A stretch of 24,350 nt of DNA from a virus. The notes under the pieces were generated by a model. The model worked only from the letters and a program-made list of their open reading frames with translations, did no database searches and was not told the origin of the DNA. Where the stretch lies: IMG/VR virus record IMGVR_UViG_3300031227_000415, positions 1 through 24,350 of that record; one strand, given 5' to 3'. Made by a program: the position numbers and the translations under genes. This document shows positions 16,786-24,349 of this stretch, in pieces. Within the stretch, counting starts at the first letter, position 1. Each line of letters begins with the position of its first letter.

Positions 16786-17673
16786 TATGGTGGCCTCCTC
16801 TTGTTCAAGTTGTTCTTGACTGTCTTTTTGGAACTTGACAGTTTGGGTTTTAGCAGCACCTCTATCTACGAGGTCACAACCATCCCAAATGTAATTACGA
16901 ATTTCATCGTAATCTTTACTATCTGGACTATCATCTGCTTTTATGATTTTGCGGTCACCATAACCGATTATGGACCATTCCGTTTGCACGTCGTATTCCC
17001 AAAGCGTCATTATGTCTTTTCCTGCGCTAGTAGGGATAAGTGCTCCCTCAAGATAGACATTATCACCTTGGATAAATACTGCGTCATAACGGACTACTAT
17101 ATTGCTAGGACCTCCACCGGATAAAAATCCTGGGTGCCCATCCTGGCCTGTAAATCTCCCCGCCCTCATCATGCGATTGACACGGGGTAGATTTTTCTCA
17201 AACTGCTTGCGCGGGTATGACCTTCGATTCTTGTTGATTTTATCAACTTGCGCCACAATTGCGCGGAACTTCACCGAGCCATCACTTGGCGCATCTTCGA
17301 TGTCATCAATCTTTTCTACCTTGCCAACAAACGTGTCCTCGATACGCTCTCTGCCATCGTTTTTCAATTCATCGACACGAGCCTCTGCGAGCGTGAGCAA
17401 CGACACATCTTCACTTTCCAAAACCTGGAGAAGAATTTCTTCTGCACCATCAACGTCTATAGCGTTAGCGATTGCTTCCTCTATGGCGTCGTTTTCAACG
17501 CTATCAGTTTTGCGCTGCATTTTTGCGCCACACTTAGCACACTTCATAGCTGTACAAGGAACACCAGTATCATGTTCCTTTTCATAGCCGCATTCTGGAC
17601 AAACACAAATCCCGCCGTTGCCAGCACCTGGATTTGGCGAAGCGGCTTCATCTACGTTTTCAGCATCTGGCAT
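15157..17673 (-). CDS. Prohead protease-major capsid protein fusion
   Basis: This is a single open frame of 838 residues, ATG 17673 with GGGGAG about 7 nt upstream. Residues 22-50 form a zinc ribbon (CVCPECG ... [10 protein letters not shown]). Residues about 110-285 look like a serine prohead protease of the XkdF/T4 gp21 kind: DGHPGF with a likely catalytic His180, [11 protein letters not shown], and EWSIIGYG with a likely nucleophile Ser234. After an acidic linker with VVEE repeats (300-312) and a helical scaffold-like segment (about 340-430), residues about 515-838 resemble a T4 gp23-type capsid protein, with [21 protein letters not shown] as the clearest element, split over 548-568. Protease and capsid are usually separate genes. 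A strong internal start at 16785 lies exactly between them. Head maturation would cut the scaffold part off. Confidence 0.85.
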   Translation of the reverse strand: MPDAENVDEAASPNPGAGNGGICVCPECGYEKEHDTGVPCTAMKCAKCGAKMQRKTDSVENDAIEEAIANAIDVDGAEEILLQVLESEDVSLLTLAEARVDELKNDGRERIEDTFVGKVEKIDDIEDAPSDGSVKFRAIVAQVDKINKNRRSYPRKQFEKNLPRVNRMMRAGRFTGQDGHPGFLSGGGPSNIVVRYDAVFIQGDNVYLEGALIPTSAGKDIMTLWEYDVQTEWSIIGYGDRKIIKADDSPDSKDYDEIRNYIWDGCDLVDRGAAKTQTVKFQKDSQEQLEQEEATIMDGETEVVEEVVEEVAENTPTPEVPIVVDTPVVGEVAIEPKEYQIDEAAIAERVAAASQKQVQSNLTDQILATHAAVDAARALVDAKASATASLSDGNEKVASLIKPHLDKCTTAEEVAEVVLTVGPQLKALFVKDQYGGIGIITGNEREKFWLPNYNGASDGRDRPETVDEVFRGLMEGIEDTGEAMPSNPAHNMRTILENYHTHYPNYFHACTRQGFQMQETVTTSTALGTTIPYLLPLVRSIFPKLIPYEIQSVQPLTQPTGRVYFLDFEYASGTYSGSDMDDSGSFDSTWSEHDEGDTKSQIALEFSSTDVTAVEKSIYYDITSVLMQDMKAAFGLDAEQELLSASVDQIAREINATFLEMLRAGATAATNEYGTAKPDDWESQGEWYNQGLSLWVNRTSSDISAKVYEGANWIIGDTISLALLKSMNQNWTSDGVPGDNQFGVGLTRAGTFANTYTVYEATWFTANTLLFGFKPDSWMRAAAVFSPYIPLYISPPDSDATQNRLMRSTSSRNAMEVLKGDGLATMAIASGTQGTEPF
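16794..16799 (-). promoter_or_regulatory. Internal Shine-Dalgarno AGGAGG for capsid start
   Basis: AGGAGG inside the coding sequence (encoding part of QEEAT), followed by an 8-nt spacer and ATG GAT GGT in the same frame. It matches the anti-SD consensus fully and is stronger than the site of the full-length gene. Confidence 0.7.
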
Positions 17674-17751
17674 AAAGTGTCTCCCCTTACGTTTGAGGTT
17701 CCTGTTTCAGCAGACCTAACATCCGTATCGGTCCTCCGCAGGCTTAGATTC

Positions 17752-17766
17752 GGGTGAACACCACCC
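17752..17766 (-). other. Hairpin in the capsid gene leader
   Basis: GGGTG-N5-CACCC can form a 5-bp stem with a 5-nt loop in the roughly 100-nt leader of the protease-capsid message. The rest of the gap 17674-17817 holds the promoter and no open frame worth calling. No T-run follows the stem, so it is not a terminator. It may affect stability or translation of the capsid mRNA. Confidence 0.35.
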
Positions 17767-17779
17767 TATCTATTATTTT

Positions 17780-17809
17780 CTTATCAAGAACAGAAACAAA
17801 CTATGTCAA
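17780..17809 (-). promoter_or_regulatory. Sigma-70-like promoter of the protease-capsid gene
   Basis: Perfect TTGACA (17809-17804), an 18-bp spacer, then GATAAG (17785-17780), in an A/T-rich stretch just after the preceding gene. An alternative pair, TTGTTT-16-AATAAT, overlaps it. Either would give a leader of roughly 100 nt before ATG 17673. Confidence 0.55.
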
Positions 17810-17817
17810 AAAAATAA

Positions 17818-19539
17818 TTACAAAACAGTGGCAACACTCCATCCATCTGCACCACGGTTGTATTCTTTTGACCATATCCAGTATGTATCTGTGTCAAAAC
17901 TATCACATAATGGAATCATTGTCAAGGGGTTGTCCTCACTTTTGTAAAGAATTTTTCGCAATTCTTCCCGCCTCTCCTCCATCGGCAATGAAGTTATGTC
18001 TTCTCCGTCGAGATATGCGATGTCATAACAGTGTGCAATTGTTGGTATATCCATCAGATTATCACTAAGCATGTGTGCGCCAGGCATTGGTTCCCCATCT
18101 TTTTCTGCGGAGATTACACACTCTATAATGCAAGGCATTTCTAACTGTGCAACTGCCTCGCAAATGATTGGGAATTCATGCGCTCGATTGCGCCCTCCAT
18201 TACCGATGAATATAGATGTGTTGTGTTTTCCTCGATGTATTTGTGCGTCTACTCCCTCTGGTATTGCGCAAACAACATTGTCTTCTAGTGCTGACAGAAC
18301 ATCTTCTTCCGATTCCCATGTTACGCTATCAGATATTTCTGTGGGCGGCAGCGGCTGCCCTATTCTGATAGCTTCAGTATAGAGGAACCAGAATGGCCTA
18401 ATCATATCATCAAGTATTTCACTCTCGTATCTTACTAAATGGTGTCCATGCAAATACCTCAAGCCATCAGCCAAGTCAATAGTAGTTTGCGGTAGCACTG
18501 CGAGGCCATCAGGAAAAGCAATATTGCCGATGGTTTCCAATCTGTCTTTCAGCAGCGTATTCTTGCAATTGCGGTCATTTATTTGCAGCACATCAAAAAT
18601 CTGCATTACTTCATCAGCCCAGATAGCGAGAAAAATTGCGCTCTGCGGCTCCTCCATTTCTGCCAATACATCAACTGCATCAATAAATTCGGTTTCCCGT
18701 TCCCCGTCCTGATTGTAGATGACAATGTTGTCTTCTGTTTTGTGTATCTGATAGATTGCATAGTCTTTGGGAATTGGTTGTGCAATAACAGGGAATTTAT
18801 AGGCACCCTGCTTGCGAAAATAACCGATTGGAATGTGTTCACCTATGGTCATATCGGTTTGTGGATACTCTACACAAGGCTGGTCTTTGCGAATCAGCCA
18901 CAACTCATAAGCGGGTATCCGTGAGCGACCCTCAATATCATCGCTCCCAATGATGTTGAAATCTATGTCTGCGTCTTCCAAAGCTGCTATAGCATCAGGG
19001 TGCTTTGCAACAATTGCAGCAATACCATCATCCTCGTACAATATGCTGCCAGTAATTGATGCAGCCTCATCTGACAACTGAATAACTGCGGGCAATTCAT
19101 CCCACACAGGATTATGTGCTTCGTTCTTGTCCCAATCCTCTGTGCTAATGTGTGGCTGTCCAACTAGTGCCAATAGTCTTGCAGCAAATTTGTGCAATTC
19201 TTCAGATTTCAATTCATGGGCGGCGTCATGCACCTTCAACGCTTCAGAAAGCGAAGGCAGCAATGACGTTGCAGCATCCTTCGTGCCTGCGTGGAATTCT
19301 CCATTGTGGCTGGCGCAATGAGCATTGGCCTGCTTTGTGCCCTCGGCATTTCCCCAGCCATTGCTGAAACGATAGCGTATTGAGACGGGCTTGCTCTTGT
19401 CCTTCCACCAACAGACCACGCGCTCAATTGGTTTATCGTTCACCTTTCCGCTTTTTACGGTAGCGCAGCGGTCACTTCCAGAAGAACTTGCGATACGGCA
19501 AGTGTGCATTCCAGCGAGGGGATCGCTTACTTTTCTCAT
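17818..19539 (-). CDS. Tandem degenerate ATP-dependent DNA ligase-like protein
   Basis: The protein has 573 residues; ATG 19539 overlaps the portal stop by 4 nt and GGAGG lies 9 nt upstream. Residues 418-573 follow the layout of a ligase nucleotidyltransferase domain: QIHRGKHNTSIFIGNGG after motif I, HEFPII, then YDIAYLDGEDITSLPMEERREEL (505-527; motif IV) and GADGWSVA (563-570; motif V). The catalytic residues are lost: motif I reads AIPEGVDA with Ile426 where lysine belongs, motif V ends in Ala570 instead of Lys, and the motif III Glu is replaced. Residues 248-340 are a second, more diverged copy (DYAIYQIHK; IFDVLQINDRN; LKDRLETI). The protein stops at motif V, so the OB-fold is absent. The N-terminal 240 residues were not recognised. 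Genomic position suggests a head or portal-associated structural role. A functional ligase is unlikely. Confidence 0.6.
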   Translation of the reverse strand: MRKVSDPLAGMHTCRIASSSGSDRCATVKSGKVNDKPIERVVCWWKDKSKPVSIRYRFSNGWGNAEGTKQANAHCASHNGEFHAGTKDAATSLLPSLSEALKVHDAAHELKSEELHKFAARLLALVGQPHISTEDWDKNEAHNPVWDELPAVIQLSDEAASITGSILYEDDGIAAIVAKHPDAIAALEDADIDFNIIGSDDIEGRSRIPAYELWLIRKDQPCVEYPQTDMTIGEHIPIGYFRKQGAYKFPVIAQPIPKDYAIYQIHKTEDNIVIYNQDGERETEFIDAVDVLAEMEEPQSAIFLAIWADEVMQIFDVLQINDRNCKNTLLKDRLETIGNIAFPDGLAVLPQTTIDLADGLRYLHGHHLVRYESEILDDMIRPFWFLYTEAIRIGQPLPPTEISDSVTWESEEDVLSALEDNVVCAIPEGVDAQIHRGKHNTSIFIGNGGRNRAHEFPIICEAVAQLEMPCIIECVISAEKDGEPMPGAHMLSDNLMDIPTIAHCYDIAYLDGEDITSLPMEERREELRKILYKSEDNPLTMIPLCDSFDTDTYWIWSKEYNRGADGWSVATVL

Positions 19540-21011
19540 TGATTGTTACCTCCATTAGTTGGCGGTTCAGCAACTATGTTTGCGGCCCACAACGCTATGT
19601 CCTCATCTGACAGTTGCAGAATCTTCTTGCCAATGATTTCCTCAGGAACACCCATCTTATGCCACCCAGATGCAGCTTGTGCGTTGTTGACTGTAATCTT
19701 GGCAACGGCTTCGGCAGTCTTCGATACTATTTTTGGATACACCAGTTGGTAAGAAGCCTTACTTGGGTCAATCCCACTAAGCAACATCTGCACTCCGAAT
19801 ATTTGTCGAGCACCCTTTTCATGCGTCTGTTGTGCGCGACAGCCAAGCCATGTAAACGCTTCCTTTGTTTCCTCTGGTGTCTTATCAACAAAAGACCTCT
19901 GGCCCACCCTCATATTCAAGTAGGACATCGGAACACCCAACCCAGCCAACACACGGTTCAGACTCCATGAAATATCATTGATGTTCTCTAATGCAGCGGT
20001 TCCCGAACGAAGGTTATCAACACCGCCCTCAATAATTTTACCATCCCTAGTGTAAATCATTGCGACATAGAAATCGGTATCAACATCTACTGGGTTCTCT
20101 TGGAAGTTCACGGAAAAGCGGGTATTAGTGCTGTCGTATGGAGTGATAACATCCTTCTCCATGTTTTCCCGATATTTCTTAAACTTTTCCTCAACTGCTT
20201 TAGGGTCCGCATCGATTGGAATAGGTATTTTGTGAATGCGTGTATCCCACGCCCTTGTCAGCCGTGCAATAGCCAAACTATCTTCTTGAGCTTGCAATCT
20301 TTTCCATTGAGGAATTACGGGGGCCATGTGGGGTTCCGCATATTTGCCGCCAGGATTGTTGCCAAATTGCCAGTGAACAATCTGATAAGCATCCCACGCG
20401 GCTACGGCAGTACCTATATCATCTCTTTGCACATAAGCAGGTGCCTCTGCACTTTGTGGCATTTTCATATATACGTCAGGGTCTCCAGAAGCCAAGCGGC
20501 CAAACTTATCCGTATTGATTTCTATTTGCCACGGCTGTGGAAACTGCTTTATCCGTGAAATTGGTTGCAGCCTGTCATCACCATGCGGAACTAACTCTGC
20601 GAAATGGTTGCCCGCTTTCACAGCCATGCGGATAATGTTCCATGTCTGTTCCATCAACCCCGTCTCATCAGCAGTGGCTTGCATCAGCGCTAGTGCTTTC
20701 TTTTGCAACGGGCTTACTTCATCATCTTTATCTTTGACAAGCTCTATCTTGAAGCCCCAAAAGTTTTCCTCTGGAAAATAGCAAGCAGCACTGGCGATAA
20801 TATCAAGACCCCTAGCAATCAGTCCATCCCCCGTATCCATACTGTCGAGGTCTTTGAACACAGAAGTCCTTGCGTGCGTTCTCCCCCACGGCACCTTCAA
20901 CTCCATAGCGTTGCGACCAATGACGCCTGTACCGGCAGGAACAATCTTTGGCTTTTCTTTTCCAATCAATCTAGCCCAAGCATCTCTGGTTCGCGTCAAT
21001 AAGTTAGCCAT
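19536..21011 (-). CDS. Portal protein (T4 gp20-like)
   Basis: The protein has 491 residues, starting at ATG 21011, 6 nt after the large terminase. The portal forms the dodecameric ring at the capsid vertex through which DNA is packaged. EDSLAIARLTRAWDTRIHKI (243-262) matches the T4 gp20 type pattern 'EDaLviyRltRAPerRvf'. The segment LNRVLAGLGVPMSYLN (351-366), preceded by a DNLRSGT loop, matches the gp20 region with 'LyrALrvPvSRL'. The C-terminus is helical and then acidic/Asn-rich (EPPTNGGNNQ). Length is near that of T4 gp20 (524). Gene order terminase-portal-protease-capsid is standard. Confidence 0.85.
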   Translation of the reverse strand: MANLLTRTRDAWARLIGKEKPKIVPAGTGVIGRNAMELKVPWGRTHARTSVFKDLDSMDTGDGLIARGLDIIASAACYFPEENFWGFKIELVKDKDDEVSPLQKKALALMQATADETGLMEQTWNIIRMAVKAGNHFAELVPHGDDRLQPISRIKQFPQPWQIEINTDKFGRLASGDPDVYMKMPQSAEAPAYVQRDDIGTAVAAWDAYQIVHWQFGNNPGGKYAEPHMAPVIPQWKRLQAQEDSLAIARLTRAWDTRIHKIPIPIDADPKAVEEKFKKYRENMEKDVITPYDSTNTRFSVNFQENPVDVDTDFYVAMIYTRDGKIIEGGVDNLRSGTAALENINDISWSLNRVLAGLGVPMSYLNMRVGQRSFVDKTPEETKEAFTWLGCRAQQTHEKGARQIFGVQMLLSGIDPSKASYQLVYPKIVSKTAEAVAKITVNNAQAASGWHKMGVPEEIIGKKILQLSDEDIALWAANIVAEPPTNGGNNQ

Positions 21012-21017
21012 ATAGCA

Positions 21018-22586
21018 TCACCCAATTCGTCGCCTGCGTCGTGCTATTGCAACAGGCACATCTCCTAGTTGGCGAGACGGGTCTGCCGCAGACGACGCAA
21101 GCCATAACGCCATAATCATGTCTGTTGTCTTTGTTTCATAAGGAAAGCCCAACATTTCCTCAATTAAATCACATATGTCACAACTATGCAATGGGTCTGT
21201 GTGGTCTCCAGCGAATGGAAAGTCCCATTGTTCTGCCCGCATCTGCGCAACAAGCCCAGGAAGGCCGATTTCTGGGTTCCATTTTTGCGAGCCTGTAAAA
21301 AAACCTTCCAACGGAAGTTGAATATCTTGAGCATACTTGAATTCTGCTATTACTCTAATAAGACTGAGCATGGCTTCCTGTGTTGCATTATTTTCTACAC
21401 AAATATTTGCGAAAGCATGTCGGAGGTGCATTTCCACCACAGTTTCTGCCACAAATTCTGAAGTCTCTCTCATCCGATGAGCTTCCAATATTACTTTGCG
21501 GTCATCTGCCATAACACCAATTGCGAAGATGGATGAAAAACTTCCAGTGTTTTTTAGCGAAGCGGCTGGGTCAAGCCCACAGTATCGAGCCACAATCGGC
21601 ACCCTAGATTGCCCCATGTGTAGGTCTTCAGCCTTACAAGCATCAACTACGGCTTGCGTCCACCAAGTACGTTGCTGGCGCAACCCTTTCAAAAGGAATT
21701 GCTGGTCAAAAGCCTCGTCTCCAATTTCCTTGCGCCTTTTCTCCAGTGCTTCCAACGGCCAACGTTCAGGCCATAATGATTCTCCAGCGTCGTTAATGGC
21801 GGGGTTCTTCCACGCAAACCACATCTCGTTACCGACTAAATCCTCAATCAAATCATCTGGCGACCACGCTGAACCGATATAAAGATGGCTCTGCCCACCG
21901 ATATTTAACCAATCAGCATAGAACAACCGTTTTACCTTCGGCAGGCGCGCTGGCTCCATTATTGTCTCTTTGGGACCAATAATGTCATCAAAGAGAATAA
22001 GGTCAGTACGTCCACCTGTAGCAGTAGCCGTTACGCCATATCCCTCAAGGCTAGCATCTTTTATTCCCAGATTTGCTTCTTCGTCTTTGAGAACGTCTAT
22101 GGCAGTGCCAGACCATTTACCGTTGGGGTCAGGTACTAAATTAGGAAACACTCCATGCAATTCATCATTAGCTCTTATGTTCTTTTCAACTTGCGTTATG
22201 AACTTGACAGCATTAGTATCATTGTTTGAGACGATTTTAATCCTAAGGCTAGGATTGACGCCAAAAACAAAAAGCACCAAACAAAGCATTGTTTCGGTTT
22301 TGCCGTGCTCTCTCGGCCCCTCAATAACACCATTTGTGATTTGCTCACCATCTCGGAGTGTGGGTTTGACTTCCTCGCCATCTACATAAACCGTCTTGCC
22401 CTCCAACAACGGCAATACCATAGACAACGCCAACATGTACCACTCTTTGTGGTGTTTACCAACCTTCCAGGGCTTCCCCTTCTCATCCTTCATCACATAC
22501 TCTGCGAAGCGAACGATGTCTTCCCGCTTCTCGCGCAAGTCAGCGTATCTGATAGCATCTTGTATTGTGTTGCCTAAAACACCCAT
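21018..22586 (-). CDS. terL: Terminase large subunit
   Basis: The frame is open to TTG 22589, but ATG 22586 is preceded by GAGG at 7 nt, so 522 residues. The N-terminal ATPase has a Walker A GPREHGKT (about 90-97) and a Walker B LILFDD (about 196-201) with the catalytic acidic residue in its usual place; SNNDTNA (120-126) is the adenine-side strand. The C-terminal RNase H-like nuclease shows its acidic residues in order: GLDPA (Asp about 339), CVEN (Glu about 398) and KTTDMIMALWLA (Asp about 489). The motor translocates DNA through the portal and cuts the concatemer. Start and stop of the small subunit overlap it by 1 nt (TGATG), so the two are translationally coupled. The C-terminal RRRRR is basic. 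Confidence 0.95.
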   Translation of the reverse strand: MGVLGNTIQDAIRYADLREKREDIVRFAEYVMKDEKGKPWKVGKHHKEWYMLALSMVLPLLEGKTVYVDGEEVKPTLRDGEQITNGVIEGPREHGKTETMLCLVLFVFGVNPSLRIKIVSNNDTNAVKFITQVEKNIRANDELHGVFPNLVPDPNGKWSGTAIDVLKDEEANLGIKDASLEGYGVTATATGGRTDLILFDDIIGPKETIMEPARLPKVKRLFYADWLNIGGQSHLYIGSAWSPDDLIEDLVGNEMWFAWKNPAINDAGESLWPERWPLEALEKRRKEIGDEAFDQQFLLKGLRQQRTWWTQAVVDACKAEDLHMGQSRVPIVARYCGLDPAASLKNTGSFSSIFAIGVMADDRKVILEAHRMRETSEFVAETVVEMHLRHAFANICVENNATQEAMLSLIRVIAEFKYAQDIQLPLEGFFTGSQKWNPEIGLPGLVAQMRAEQWDFPFAGDHTDPLHSCDICDLIEEMLGFPYETKTTDMIMALWLASSAADPSRQLGDVPVAIARRRRRIG

Positions 22587-23143
22587 CAAGCATCCTCAAC
22601 CGTAAATTCGGCGTCAATAGTTTCTGCCCCTGGCGCAGGCAACCCCATAGACGTAGCCATCTCATTCATTCTCTTCAGCATTGTGGCTACTTCTTTGCGT
22701 TCTTCTGTAGTACCTTCCTGCATTATCTGGATGAAAACATTCTGTTGGCGAGGCATCATACCACTCAGGTCTCCGGTCAACTCACTCATAAGACGAACTG
22801 CCTTGAGATAGGTTTCCGTTAGCTTTGCGGCTTTCAGCCATTGCCCATCGTTTCCTAGTTCACTCACTCCATCCCGCAACATCCCAGCTATGTTGTCAAC
22901 CTCGGTGAGGACAAACGATTTCTTAGAGCGAAGTGTGCCAGCAAGCATTTCTTGTGCGCGTTCAACAGCAAGCTGCGCGATAGCGTCTTTGTTTTCACGA
23001 ATGAACACTTTGACATCGTGTTCTGTACAATTCAGGACATCATCATCCTTCAATGTGTTGACAATATCTACACAACTTGTACCCATTGCACACATTTCTA
23101 ACACTTTTGTGGCTGTTGAGCTGCCACTTGCTAGCAAAAGCAT
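22586..23143 (-). CDS. Putative terminase small subunit
   Basis: GAGGAG is 6 nt from ATG 23143 and 3 nt from an earlier GTG (23146); the ATG is chosen, giving 185 residues. The N-terminal part looks like a helix-turn-helix (KVLEMCAMGTSCVDIVNTL followed by a second helix DVKVFIRENKDAI). The rest is helical, with an oligomerisation-type segment (KAAKLTETYLKAVRLMSEL) and an acidic tail (DAEFTVEDA). Small terminases bind the packaging site and load the large subunit. Assignment is based mainly on its place directly before terL with a 1-nt overlap and on the HTH-plus-helices plan; no specific family was recognised. Confidence 0.65.
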   Translation of the reverse strand: MLLLASGSSTATKVLEMCAMGTSCVDIVNTLKDDDVLNCTEHDVKVFIRENKDAIAQLAVERAQEMLAGTLRSKKSFVLTEVDNIAGMLRDGVSELGNDGQWLKAAKLTETYLKAVRLMSELTGDLSGMMPRQQNVFIQIMQEGTTEERKEVATMLKRMNEMATSMGLPAPGAETIDAEFTVEDA

Positions 23144-23748
23144 CACAAACTCCTCAATTTGTCCAAAGTCTTCTCAATCCATTCAGGTTGTCCAAATCTG
23201 CGCAACATTGATTGGGTGCCGATATACCCCACATTGCCATCTAATCCATCAGCAGGCACAATATACATCGTGCCATCCTCACTATCCATGTGGTAGTAAT
23301 CTACACCATCAATAGGCCGAAGCCTTACTTGGTGCCCCTTGCTGAGCGGGGAGAGGGCGAACACCTTTATCTTCACGGTGCCGACAACTAGCTCAGGCTC
23401 TCCTTGGCGACAGAAACGGTCAACAACAACGTCAACCCCCGCATCCCAATAGAACTGTGCGGCCCTGCCAACCACAGGGCGATGTTCATAGGTGTTTGGC
23501 TTCCTGTTGGCAATAGCGGTTTTCCTGCGAGCCTCTTTCCGCTTGATTGTCTTGCAGTCATCACAATAGCGAGTACGATACGAATCCAGCACCTTACCGC
23601 AAATAGCACACACTGGTTCAATCTCATACTGATTGGCTAAGACACGAACCCACTCCCTGGTTACGCCAATGCCTCTGCCAATCTGCGCGAAATTCTTCCC
23701 CTCATCATACAGAGCCTGCAATTCTTCTTTTGTTGCCACAGCAGACAT
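23143..23748 (-). CDS. HTH-zinc finger protein with possible PD-(D/E)XK nuclease-like domain
   Basis: The protein has 201 residues; ATG 23748 has GGAGAG 5 nt upstream. It is the first gene after the promoter at 23800-23827. Residues 8-42 form a helix-turn-helix (ELQALYDEGKNFAQIGRGIG, then VTREWVRVLANQY as recognition helix). Residues 47-65 are a CxxC-x11-CxxC zinc site (CAIC, CDDC), followed by a basic helix (KRKEARRKT). Residues 93-175 (GRAAQFYWDAG, GTVKIKVF, DGTMYIVPADGL) resemble the PD-(D/E)XK endonuclease-like proteins found with group I introns and in phages, but the acidic active-site residues are not clear. A DNA-binding role in packaging-site recognition or regulation fits the place before the terminases. 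A homing-type nuclease is the alternative. Confidence 0.5.
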   Translation of the reverse strand: MSAVATKEELQALYDEGKNFAQIGRGIGVTREWVRVLANQYEIEPVCAICGKVLDSYRTRYCDDCKTIKRKEARRKTAIANRKPNTYEHRPVVGRAAQFYWDAGVDVVVDRFCRQGEPELVVGTVKIKVFALSPLSKGHQVRLRPIDGVDYYHMDSEDGTMYIVPADGLDGNVGYIGTQSMLRRFGQPEWIEKTLDKLRSL

Positions 23749-23779
23749 AATATCTCTCCAGTTGTGTAGTATTGCGGAA

Positions 23780-23791
23780 TTGTTTCAACAA
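23780..23791. repeat. Short palindrome at the transcription start (possible operator)
   Basis: TTGTT-TC-AACAA lies at about +2 to +13 of the promoter at 23800-23827, and extends to 7-bp arms with one mismatch. The position is that of an operator, but so short a repeat may be chance. Confidence 0.25.
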
Positions 23792-23799
23792 CTGTATGT

Positions 23800-23827
23800 A
23801 TTTTACCACACTATGTTCATTTGTCAA
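23800..23827 (-). promoter_or_regulatory. Strong sigma-70-like promoter of the packaging operon
   Basis: Perfect TTGACA (23827-23822), a 16-bp spacer and TAAAAT (23805-23800) preceded by TGG (extended -10). It sits between the terminator of the upstream unit and ATG 23748, giving a leader of about 45 nt. It would drive the HTH protein, terminases, portal and ligase-like gene. Confidence 0.75.
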
Positions 23828-23843
23828 GCGTTCTCCCCCAAAC

Positions 23844-23866
23844 AAAAAAACCACCCAGAAGGGTGG
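23844..23866 (-). terminator. Rho-independent terminator
   Basis: Minus strand: CCACCC-TTCT-GGGTGG (23866-23851) with a UUCU-type tetraloop, followed by seven T (23850-23844). It closes the unit ending with the 120-residue gene, about 30 nt after its stop. Confidence 0.9.
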
Positions 23867-23895
23867 CTTTAAGAAACGTTGGATGTGGATGCTGG

Positions 23896-24258
23896 TTACC
23901 TCCTCCTGGGTTTCTGCTCCTCCAGTGTGGCAACCAACCTATCAATACACTCCCGCAACTCTGGCTTGCCAGCCAAGAATTCTTGCGCATCTTCCCTACT
24001 GACAATATTCTTGATGATTTTCAATTGCGCAGAAGCTAGAATCCTTTGCACATGGGTAGATGACACAGCATTAATAACATCCCAACGCTCCGTCACGCAG
24101 AAGCCAATTTCAGCGTGTCCCTTACCCATTACGGCATATTGTACCCAAACCTCTATTTCATGTTCAGATAAATTGTTGAGAATATCCTGCTGCCAGATAC
24201 CGACAGTCTCAACTAAGTCTTCTAGGGCTTGGAGCATTTCTGGAGTTACGGCTTCCAT
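23896..24258 (-). CDS. Small helical protein with sigma region 4-like HTH
   Basis: The protein has 120 residues; ATG 24258 has GGGAG about 9 nt upstream and starts 4 nt after the preceding stop. After an acidic helix (residues 1-30) comes LSEHEIEVWVQYAVMGKGHAEIG, which resembles the start of sigma-70 region 4 or LuxR-type HTH (LSxxExEVxxxxxxGxxxxEIA; here split for length at 30-52). The recognition part would be SSTHVQRILASAQLKI (66-81), with an insertion between. The C-terminus is basic (KPRRR). It ends the transcription unit just before the packaging operon, so a transcription regulator of late genes is possible. The match is weak and it may be something else. Confidence 0.5.
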   Translation of the reverse strand: MEAVTPEMLQALEDLVETVGIWQQDILNNLSEHEIEVWVQYAVMGKGHAEIGFCVTERWDVINAVSSTHVQRILASAQLKIIKNIVSREDAQEFLAGKPELRECIDRLVATLEEQKPRRR

Positions 24259-24262
24259 TCAA

Positions 24263-24349
24263 TTATTCTCCCTGTTTTGGATACAACTTGCCCCAAGCCT
24301 TTGCTATTTCATCTACAAATGCGATAACTTCTGCCTTAGGCAAACACAT
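24263..24349 (-). CDS. C-terminal end of an unidentified gene (runs off the window)
   Basis: The frame is open from the right edge to a TAA at 24263. An ATG lies at 24349, but whether it is the start or an internal Met cannot be told. The 28 visible residues (AEVIAFVDEIAKAWGKLYP) look like one amphipathic helix. It precedes the 120-residue gene by 4 nt and is probably co-transcribed with it. Confidence 0.45.
   Translation of the reverse strand: MCLPKAEVIAFVDEIAKAWGKLYPKQGE

Noticed and set aside
17725-17766. tRNA-like or riboswitch-like element in the capsid leader
   Set aside because: A TTCACCCGAATC-like stretch looked like a T-arm, but no cloverleaf or matching acceptor stem could be drawn.
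17818-19539. Functional ATP-dependent DNA ligase
   Set aside because: The lysine nucleophile and other catalytic residues are replaced in both copies and the OB-fold is missing.
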